Shown here piece by piece: positions 1-4,722 of a stretch of DNA of 6,744 nt. The stretch is taken from positions 1-6,744 of the forward strand of contig JASLHP010000291.1 in the NCBI GenBank assembly GCA_030149625.1, in the 5' to 3' direction. The notes beneath the pieces were generated by a model that saw only the letters and a program-made list of their open reading frames with translations, made no database searches and was not told where the DNA came from. The translations under genes and the position numbers were made by a program. The stretch's first letter is position 1, and every line of letters starts with the position of its first letter. The DNA is from Solirubrobacteraceae bacterium (GTDB taxonomy: Bacteria; Actinomycetota; Thermoleophilia; Solirubrobacterales; Solirubrobacteraceae).

Positions 1-128
1 ACGCTGCGGCGCACATGCAACACCGGCCAGTCGGCGGGCGCGGGCGTCAGCCACGCGCCGAGATCGTCCTCCGGCGTGTCCAGCTCGACCGCAAAGCCGT
101 ACAGACCTGGCCGGGAGGCGCTCGGCAT
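1..128 (-). CDS. N-terminal fragment of an unidentified protein, possibly a second HPrK-like protein (runs off left edge)
   Basis: An open frame begins at ATG (128-126 on the minus strand) and stays open to the window edge, giving about 42 residues starting MPSASRPGLYGFAVELDTPE. The start is supported by an AAGGAA ribosome-binding site about 5 bases upstream (133-138). I do not recognise the protein securely. Its opening, a Tyr-Gly followed by alternating hydrophobic residues and then a Pro-rich stretch ending VLHVRR, resembles the first strand region of HPrK-like proteins, including the one at 4723 in this window (YLAYGLRLSS...). A second kinase-like gene divergent from the precursor is therefore possible, but this is inference from a short fragment. 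It faces away from the precursor across a shared intergenic region. I am confident that it is coding, not about its function. Confidence 0.6.
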   Translation of the reverse strand, partial: MPSASRPGLYGFAVELDTPEDDLGAWLTPAPADWPVLHVRRS

Positions 129-132
129 GTCG

Positions 133-138
133 TTCCTT
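133..138 (-). promoter_or_regulatory. Ribosome-binding site of the left-edge gene
   Basis: On the minus strand the sequence reads AAGGAA, followed by a short spacer and ATG at 128. It is the clearest Shine-Dalgarno sequence in the window and fixes the start of the left-edge gene. Confidence 0.6.
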
Positions 139-148
139 GGAATTGTGC

Positions 149-178
149 TTGACAGAGAGGCGTACATCATGATTAGCT
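149..178. promoter_or_regulatory. Shared composite element, copy 1, in the divergent promoter region upstream of the precursor
   Basis: The plus strand has TTGACA (149-154), AGGCG (158-162) and CATGATTAGCT (168-178). The same three blocks occur in the same order and orientation at 2843-2868, also in a divergent intergenic region. TTGACA is a perfect -35 consensus for transcription toward the precursor, but the -10 candidates at 17-19 bases (such as TTAGCT or TAGCTT) are weak. On the minus strand the block reads AGCTAATCATG, whose TAATCA could be a -10 for the left-edge gene. The unequal internal spacing between the copies makes an operator, or a promoter with a regulator on it, at least as likely as a plain sigma-70 promoter. 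Confidence 0.4.
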
Positions 179-248
179 TTCGCGTGTACAGCGGTACGGA
201 CGTGCGCACACACCGCAGAAGCGTACGCATTGCAAACGAGTGAACGGG

Positions 249-440
249 ATGGCGACGGCGATGACAACATGGACGAACATCGATCAAACGCACGAGGCAG
301 ACGCATCCGAGGCATACGAGCCCCCTACGCTCGTGAAGCACGGCTCGCTCGGCGAGCTGACGCTGATGGCTATGCCGACTAGTGGCGGCGGCAAATCCCC
401 CTGGGGCAAAAAACACCACAAAGGCACCTGGGGCGCCTGA
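249..440 (+). CDS. RiPP precursor peptide with canonical lasso leader and atypical core
   Basis: This 63-residue peptide begins at ATG 249. GTG 240 and ATG 261 are alternative in-frame starts; 249 is preferred because ACGAG lies 8 bases upstream. The leader contains Y23, P26, L28, G32 and T38, an exact fit to YxxPxLx3Gx5T, the motif that lasso B1 (PqqD-like) proteins bind. If Thr is at position -2 as in lasso peptides, the core is residues 40-63 (366-437). It begins MAMPTS and continues GGGKSPWGKKHHKGTWGA: six Gly, four Lys, two His, two Trp, and no Asp, Glu or Cys. Without an acidic residue at core position 7-9 the lasso isopeptide ring is impossible, and without Cys no lanthionine or disulfide can form. 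The gene stands alone between a divergent promoter region and a terminator. The leader call is strong; the core boundary and final product are inference. Confidence 0.85.
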   Translation: MATAMTTWTNIDQTHEADASEAYEPPTLVKHGSLGELTLMAMPTSGGGKSPWGKKHHKGTWGA

Positions 441-478
441 GCGCAGCGCTGGGAGACCAGCCCTTTAGAAGCAGCATC

Positions 479-504
479 AGCCAGCGGCTCCGGCCGCTGG
501 TTTT
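479..504 (+). terminator. Intrinsic terminator after the precursor gene
   Basis: CCAGCGGC (481-488) pairs perfectly with GCCGCTGG (493-500) around a TCCG tetraloop. A G-U and an A-T pair can extend the 8-bp stem by two, and TTTT (501-504) follows directly. This is a textbook Rho-independent terminator 38 bases after the precursor stop codon. It would release most transcripts after the precursor and let only read-through reach the downstream enzymes, a common arrangement in RiPP clusters where peptide is needed in excess. Confidence 0.8.
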
Positions 505-550
505 GCATCTGGCGGAGCCCGCGCGCGCGCGCGTCGCCGGCCCGAGGATC

Positions 551-1495
551 GTGGAGCAGGTGGACGAGCGCGTCGCCGACGCGTTCGCCGCGCTCGTCGC
601 GGCTCCCGACCGGCTCCCAGAGCTCGACAGCCTCGGTCTGCGCGAAGCCGAGATCGAGGCCGCGTGCGCTCGTTACGGGATCGACGGCCTCGTCTCGCGG
701 ATGCCCTCGCGGGCCGAGACGGCCGGGGACCTGCATCACATCGCCTGGCACGGCTCGGCGCTCGCCGACATCGGCTGCCCGGCCGGCCATCCACTACGCG
801 AGCGGCTGCTGCTCGACGGCGCGCTGTTCAACCTCGCGGTGGCGCTCACCGACAGCCTCGTCGACGAGGACCCACGTGCGGGCGCCCGCGCGGGTCGCGT
901 GCTCAGCCCCCCGAACCTCGAGCGCCGCCTGCGCGGACCAAGCGATCCGCGGGCCGCGATCGTCGTCGACGAGCCCGAGCTCGCGGCCCTCTACGGCCTG
1001 TGGGATGCGCTGCTTGCGCGCCTCGGCGAGCGCTACGCCGGCGACCAGGACGCGCTCGCGAGCCTCGCTGCGATGCTGCGGCGGATGCATGGCGGCGAGT
1101 TCGACGAGCGCGCCGACCGGCTGCCCGCGAAGGTCCTGCCGATCGAGTTCGTCGGCGCGATCCTGCGCGACGGCGACTCCCCCGCGACCCTGGGCGAGCT
1201 CTATCGCGAGCTCGGCGCGCTGCTGGCGCTGAGCGACGACTGGAACGACCTCGCCGAAGACATGCGCCGCATGCGCGCCAACCAGCTCGTGCTGATGCGC
1301 GACCACACGCGCGCCGACCGCTTGCTCTACGTCGCGCGCTGCCTGCACCGCGTCGTGTTCGCGCGCGCGCTCGCCGAGGAGGTGGCGAGCAGGCTGAGCG
1401 CGGGAGTCGGTCGTGTGCTCGAGCGCGCCGAGGCGACATCGCCGGACGCCCGCGCGCGCGCCGCCGCCTACATCAGGGGCGTCCTCGAATGCTGA
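551..1495 (+). CDS. Class I isoprenoid-synthase-like protein (polyprenyl/terpene synthase fold)
   Basis: An all-helical protein of about 314 residues with two Asp-rich segments placed as in trans-isoprenyl diphosphate synthases and class I terpene synthases. The first is D101-SLV-D105-E-D107 after a hydrophobic helix. The second, near residue 229, reads SDDWNDLAED. In this fold such Asp clusters bind Mg2+ and the diphosphate of allylic substrates. The first cluster is DxxxDxD, not DDxxD, so activity and substrate are uncertain. The frame is open upstream to a possible TTG at 503, but that codon lies in the U-tract of the terminator. I chose GTG 551, which has GAGG close upstream; GTG 560 is also possible. 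The gene overlaps the next one by 7 bases, so the two products probably act together. It could instead be an inactive or peptide-acting relative. Confidence is high for coding and moderate for family. Confidence 0.7.
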   Translation: MEQVDERVADAFAALVAAPDRLPELDSLGLREAEIEAACARYGIDGLVSRMPSRAETAGDLHHIAWHGSALADIGCPAGHPLRERLLLDGALFNLAVALTDSLVDEDPRAGARAGRVLSPPNLERRLRGPSDPRAAIVVDEPELAALYGLWDALLARLGERYAGDQDALASLAAMLRRMHGGEFDERADRLPAKVLPIEFVGAILRDGDSPATLGELYRELGALLALSDDWNDLAEDMRRMRANQLVLMRDHTRADRLLYVARCLHRVVFARALAEEVASRLSAGVGRVLERAEATSPDARARAAAYIRGVLEC

Positions 1496-2532
1496 GCCCG
1501 AGCGAGCTCGCGCAGACCGCGCGCTTTGCGCCGATGCTGATCGCCGGCGCCGGCGATCGAGTCGGGGAAGGCCTGTTTCGCGTCCGCCATCGCGCAGGCC
1601 CGCGGGCAGCGCAGCCGAGCACCGAGCTACGCGCGCAGCTGCACGAGAGCGTGCGCGCGGGCCTCGGCTTTCTGCAGCGCACGCAACGCGCGGACGGCCT
1701 GTGGCGCGGCTTCATGCTTGCGCCCGGCGCCTCCACCGAGTGGATCAGCGCACACGTCGCGCTGCTGCTCGAGGACATCGCCGAGGCGCGCGCGATGCGC
1801 GAGCAGGCCGCACGCGCCCTGCTCGAGAACGCCCGTCGCCGACCCGGCTGGGGCTACAACGGCCGCGTCGGCATCGACAGCGACAGCACGGCTCAGGCGA
1901 TCATGGTGCTGCACGGCCTCGGCCATGAGCTCGCGCCCGCGTGGATCGAGCAGCTGATCGCCACGCAGTGCGAGGAGGGCGGTTTCGCCACCTACGCCTC
2001 TACACGTGCCGACAAGCAGCCACGCACGTGGTGGGAAATGCCGCACGCCGACGTGACGCTGGTCGTGATCGAGTCGCTCGAGCGACTCGATCTCTATCCC
2101 GAGGAGCGCCGCCTGGCGCGCGCGTGGCTCGACGAACAGGCGCGCGACAGCGTGCTGCCGGCGTACTGGTGGACTGACCCCGCCTATTCGCTGTGGGCGC
2201 AGACGCGCGCCGGCTTCCGCGTGCCCGCGAGCTCGAGCGTCGCCCGCGAGCTGCTCGTCAGCGAGCAGCGCTCCGTGTATCTGGCGATGCTGACCGCCGC
2301 CGCGCTCGCGGACGGCGGCTGGTCGCCGCTCGTGTCGAGCGCCGTCTCGAGACTCCTGCACGCGCGCCGCGAGGACGGCTCATGGCCGTGCGCGCCGTGC
2401 CTGCGCAACACCCACGCCGACCACCCGGGGGGCTTCCAAGCGCCCGGCCCGATCTACGCGGATCGCTACCGCACGATCTCGACCGCACATGCCGTCGCCG
2501 CGCTCTCGAACGCGCTGCGGTCACTGCCCTAG
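1489..2532 (+). CDS. Alpha-alpha toroid protein of the squalene cyclase / class II terpene cyclase / prenyltransferase-beta type
   Basis: This 347-residue protein starts at ATG 1489 inside the end of the preceding gene. It shows repeated QW-like motifs typical of terpenoid-cyclase toroids: Q63...DGLW72, RPGWGYN around residue 121, CEEGGF at 161-166 and EDGSW at 295-299. D130-S-D132-S-T-A corresponds to the DxDD(T)A motif of class II cyclases. The middle Asp, the proton donor in the family, is kept, while the last Asp is Ser. It is about half the length of squalene-hopene cyclase, so it is a single-toroid member. A Cys/His cluster (C301, C304, H309, H312) follows the last QW motif. No signal peptide or membrane segment is evident. 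Likely roles are protonation-initiated cyclisation of an isoprenoid, or transfer of a prenyl group. The preceding gene would supply or share its substrate. The reaction itself is inference. Confidence 0.75.
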   Translation: MLSPSELAQTARFAPMLIAGAGDRVGEGLFRVRHRAGPRAAQPSTELRAQLHESVRAGLGFLQRTQRADGLWRGFMLAPGASTEWISAHVALLLEDIAEARAMREQAARALLENARRRPGWGYNGRVGIDSDSTAQAIMVLHGLGHELAPAWIEQLIATQCEEGGFATYASTRADKQPRTWWEMPHADVTLVVIESLERLDLYPEERRLARAWLDEQARDSVLPAYWWTDPAYSLWAQTRAGFRVPASSSVARELLVSEQRSVYLAMLTAAALADGGWSPLVSSAVSRLLHARREDGSWPCAPCLRNTHADHPGGFQAPGPIYADRYRTISTAHAVAALSNALRSLP

Positions 2533-2535
2533 CCG

Positions 2536-2808
2536 TCAGGCTCGGGGCTCTTCGAGCAGGCCCTCGCCACGCAGCGAGTCGATCAACCCGCGCACGTCGC
2601 GCTCGGCCACCTCACGCTCGAGCGAGAACTCGCGCGCGAGGCGTTCCGCGAGCTCCGCGACGCTGCTGCCCTCGACGACCGCCGGCCACAGCGCCACGCC
2701 GCTGCGGCTGACGCTGTAGTAGGCCGCGCCGGTGAGGTCGAGCAGCACGATCTCACCGTCGATCTCGCGCCAAGCGACGTCCGGGCGCAGGCGGACCGCA
2801 TCGCTCAC
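2536..2808 (-). CDS. PqqD-like RiPP recognition element (lasso B1-type)
   Basis: A 90-residue protein from GTG 2808, the only sensible start that leaves a domain-sized product; the open frame extends further upstream but reads across the intergenic region. It has the PqqD layout: a beta-rich half (VRLRPDVAWREIDGEIVLLD), the tyrosine segment GAAYYSVSRSGVALW at 27-41, then helices with AELAERLAREFSL and a final LIDSLRGEGLL. PqqD-like domains bind the leader peptides of RiPP precursors; in lasso systems the B1 protein recognises YxxPxLx3G, which the peptide at 249-440 carries. No clear ribosome-binding site is seen before GTG (a GGAG lies 18 bases away), so translation may be leaderless or weak. 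Its stop codon is 3 bases from that of the toroid gene, so the two are convergent and it is not in the terpene operon. Confidence 0.85.
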   Translation of the reverse strand: MSDAVRLRPDVAWREIDGEIVLLDLTGAAYYSVSRSGVALWPAVVEGSSVAELAERLAREFSLEREVAERDVRGLIDSLRGEGLLEEPRA

Positions 2809-2842
2809 GGCTTCAGCATAATGCGACTCCAGCCGCCACCCA

Positions 2843-2868
2843 TTGACAAGGCGGTTGCATGATTTACT
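2843..2868. promoter_or_regulatory. Shared composite element, copy 2, between the PqqD-like gene and the secreted-protein gene
   Basis: The plus strand has TTGACA (2843-2848), AGGCG (2849-2853) and CATGATTTACT (2858-2868), in the same order as copy 1 (149-178) but with 3 and 1 fewer bases between blocks. It lies in the only space between the divergent PqqD-like gene (start 2808) and the secreted-protein gene (start 2900). On the plus strand TTGACA could be a -35 with a poor -10 (TACTCC). On the minus strand AGTAAATCATG could hold a -10 for the PqqD-like gene. Its recurrence suggests a common regulator. Confidence 0.4.
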
Positions 2869-2899
2869 CCCGTTGTCACAGCAGCTACAGTTCGCCGCG

Positions 2900-3739
2900 A
2901 TGAACGCGCACCCCACTTCACGTGCTGGCCATACGAGGCGGCGCCCGCGGTCGCTTCCGCTCGTCATCGCAACCGTCGCGGTGCTGGCGGCCGGCGCGTC
3001 CTCGGCGCTCGCCGCGTCGAGCATCGAAGGCATCTGGGCCTTCGGCGGCGGCGAAATCGCGATCAAGCCTGTGAGCAACGGGACATTCGAAGGCGTCGTG
3101 GTCGCCAGCACGACGTTCGCGGAATGCCCGCATCCCGTGGGTCAGACGATCTGGTCGAACATCGCCCAGCAGCCCGACGGGTCCTACTGGGGTCTGCACT
3201 TCTGGTACTTCGAAAAGTCGGGTTGCACCGAAAACCCGGAGCGCGGACCAACGGCCTGGCGTGTGGTCGAAGAAGCCGGCGGAGCGAAGTATCTGCGCGT
3301 GTGCCTGAGCACGCCCGGCACTTCGCAGCCGACGATCGCCGCCGCGGGCGCGGAAAGGAACTGGACCTACGGCTGCTACAGCTCGGCGCTGATCGCGCCG
3401 CTGCCGACCGCCGGACAGGCCGGGTTCATCAACAGCCTCAAGCCGAGCGCCGCCAAGTGCGTGAGCGGCCGGCGCTTCGAGATCCATCTGGCTGAGCCGC
3501 TGAACGATCCGTTCAAGTCCGTGCGCATAACGCTGCGCGGCAAGCGCATCAAGACTTTTCGCCGCGGCTCCTATGTCGACGCGATCGTCGACCTCAAGGG
3601 CCTGCCGCTCGGCGCCTTCACGATCAAGCTCAGCGCCAAGACCGTGCTCGGCGTCGATCTGACCGGTAGCCGTACGTACCATACCTGCGCAAAAAAGCCA
3701 AAACCCCACAAACCGGGCAAACTCAAACGCGCCAAGTAA
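2900..3739 (+). CDS. Secreted two-domain protein, copy 1
   Basis: A 279-residue protein. ATG 2900 was chosen because it starts a good Sec signal peptide: basic RRRPR at 13-17, a hydrophobic stretch 19-36, and cleavage after ALA at residue 38. A TTG at 2843 would put the start inside the putative -35. The mature N-terminal part (IEGIWAF..., WGLHFWYFE) looks like a small beta-barrel with four Cys. I see a faint likeness to DUF2147-type domains but do not assign it. The C-terminal part, from AKCVSG to TYHTC, is an Ig-like beta domain closed by two Cys, of a kind I know from secreted Solirubrobacterales proteins, and ends in a Lys-rich tail (KKPKPHKPGK). Function is unknown; cell-envelope binding is plausible from the basic tail. 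It is the first of a tandem pair and may be unrelated to RiPP production. Confidence 0.85.
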   Translation: MNAHPTSRAGHTRRRPRSLPLVIATVAVLAAGASSALAASSIEGIWAFGGGEIAIKPVSNGTFEGVVVASTTFAECPHPVGQTIWSNIAQQPDGSYWGLHFWYFEKSGCTENPERGPTAWRVVEEAGGAKYLRVCLSTPGTSQPTIAAAGAERNWTYGCYSSALIAPLPTAGQAGFINSLKPSAAKCVSGRRFEIHLAEPLNDPFKSVRITLRGKRIKTFRRGSYVDAIVDLKGLPLGAFTIKLSAKTVLGVDLTGSRTYHTCAKKPKPHKPGKLKRAK

Positions 3740-3794
3740 CACGGTCGCGTCTGCGGCGTGGAAGAAATCCGCGGGTTCGCCGTTGATCAAAACG

Positions 3795-4670
3795 ATGTCC
3801 GAACGCCAAAGCAAAAACTCGACACATCCCGCACGCCACAGGCGCGGCCCGAGCTCGCTGCTGGTTGCGCTCGTGACCGCGGCGGCGCTGCTCTTCGGCG
3901 TCTGCCCAGCCTGGGCCAGCTCGAGCATCGAAGGCGTGTGGGCGTTCGAAAGCGGCCAGATCGCGATCGAAACCCAGAACGGCGCGCTCGTCGGGACGGT
4001 CGTCGACGAAACGAAGTTCAAGGAATGCGTGCACCCGGTCAAACAGCACATCTGGACCGAACTGTCCCTGCAGCCGGATGGCTCGTACTGGGGCCTGCAC
4101 CAGTGGTACTTCGAAGGCTGCGCCGAAAACCCCGAACGCGGCCGTGCCGCATTTCGCGCGCTCGAAGCCCCGGACGGGTCCAAATACCTGCTCGTGTGCC
4201 TGAGCTACCCGGGCCCCTCAGAACCGCAGCCGACGATCGCACCGAACGGGACCTCCGAACACGCGAGCTACGGCTGCATCAAGTCGACGCTGACGGCGGC
4301 GCTGCCGACCACCTCGACGACGACCACGACCACCACCACCACGGGCACCACCACAAAAGGCGAAGTCGAGAGCCTGTCGCTGCCGAGCGCGAAGAAGTGC
4401 CTGAGCGCGCGACTCTTCCAGATTCATCTGACCGAGCCCAAATACGACCCCTTCACGACGGTTACCGTCACCGTCAAAGGACGCAAGATCAAGACCGTGC
4501 GCCACGGCAGCTACGTCGCCGCCACGATCAGCCTCAAGGGCTTCAAGCAGGGCAAGTTCACGGTCACGATCCACGCCACCACGGTGCTTGGCCACCACCT
4601 CTCCGGCAGCCGCACCTACCACACGTGCGCGAAGAAGGCCACCAAGCACAAGCCCGGCAAGCTGCACTGA
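3795..4670 (+). CDS. Secreted two-domain protein, copy 2, with threonine linker
   Basis: A 291-residue paralogue of the preceding gene, starting 55 bases after its stop. ATG 3795 is preferred over TTG 3783. Residues 16-41 form a Sec signal peptide ending AWA; the Cys at 37 is not in a lipobox, so it is not a lipoprotein. The N-terminal domain shares IEGVWAF, the DGSYWGLH-WYFE block, AENPERG and YGC with copy 1. The C-terminal domain shares KGRKIKTVRHGSY and SGSRTYHTC. All six mature Cys positions are kept, suggesting three conserved disulfides. The copies differ in the linker: here residues 172-187 are almost pure Thr, where copy 1 has a short ordinary sequence. The basic tail (KKATKHKPGKLH) is also kept. 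Function is unknown. The pair is a tandem duplication that has diverged considerably, so it is not recent. Confidence 0.88.
   Translation: MSERQSKNSTHPARHRRGPSSLLVALVTAAALLFGVCPAWASSSIEGVWAFESGQIAIETQNGALVGTVVDETKFKECVHPVKQHIWTELSLQPDGSYWGLHQWYFEGCAENPERGRAAFRALEAPDGSKYLLVCLSYPGPSEPQPTIAPNGTSEHASYGCIKSTLTAALPTTSTTTTTTTTTGTTTKGEVESLSLPSAKKCLSARLFQIHLTEPKYDPFTTVTVTVKGRKIKTVRHGSYVAATISLKGFKQGKFTVTIHATTVLGHHLSGSRTYHTCAKKATKHKPGKLH
4308..4355 (+). repeat. ACC/ACG low-complexity repeat encoding a Thr-rich linker
   Basis: Sixteen codons, nearly all ACC or ACG, encode a Thr run broken by one Ser and one Gly. It joins the two domains of secreted copy 2 and is absent from copy 1. Such linkers in secreted actinobacterial proteins are flexible and often O-mannosylated. 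The triplet repeat is also prone to length change by slippage. Confidence 0.8.
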
Positions 4671-4695
4671 GCGATCGCCCCAGCGGCGCGATCGC
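4671..4695. repeat. Inverted repeat GCGATCGC x2, hairpin between secreted pair and kinase
   Basis: GCGATCGC at 4671-4678 and again at 4688-4695 can form an 8-bp stem with a 9-base loop immediately after the stop codon of secreted copy 2. There is no U-tract, so it is not a standard intrinsic terminator. It could protect the 3' end of the upstream message or weaken read-through into the kinase operon. The 8-mer is itself palindromic. Confidence 0.45.
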
Positions 4696-4722
4696 GGAAG
4701 AAGGCGCCGCGCGGCGGAGTTT

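Noticed and set aside
249..440. Ordinary lasso peptide precursor
   Set aside because: The leader fits, but the core has no Asp/Glu for the macrolactam, no Gly or other usual residue at position 1, and no lasso cyclase or B2 protease is visible in the window.
664..1488. N-terminal extension of the toroid protein in its own frame
   Set aside because: The frame is open upstream, but its translation is Arg/Ala low-complexity sequence overlapping the isoprenoid-synthase-like gene. The ATG at 1489 in the overlap with the previous stop is the natural start.
2809..3111. N-terminal extension of the PqqD-like protein
   Set aside because: It would run across the divergent promoter region and into the signal-peptide coding region of the secreted protein. 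PqqD domains are about 90 residues and begin where GTG 2808 places them.
3795..3920. Lipoprotein signal in secreted copy 2 because of Cys 37
   Set aside because: The residues before the Cys (FGV) do not form a lipobox, and a better signal peptidase I site (AWA) follows.
2918..4183. Long minus-strand open frame antisense to both secreted genes
   Set aside because: It is an artefact of GC-rich codon use. The plus-strand frames carry signal peptides, paired Cys and paralogy; the antisense translation is Arg/Ala-rich with no recognisable domain.
4671..4695. Cyanobacterial HIP1-like repeat (GCGATCGC)
   Set aside because: The 8-mer matches, but protein content and codon use point to an actinobacterium, and only this one hairpin pair was noticed.
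4588..4722. Upstream extension of the kinase frame into secreted copy 2
   Set aside because: The translated extension is Arg/Thr-rich and overlaps the end of a convincing gene. ATG 4723 with GGAG upstream fits the family N-terminus.
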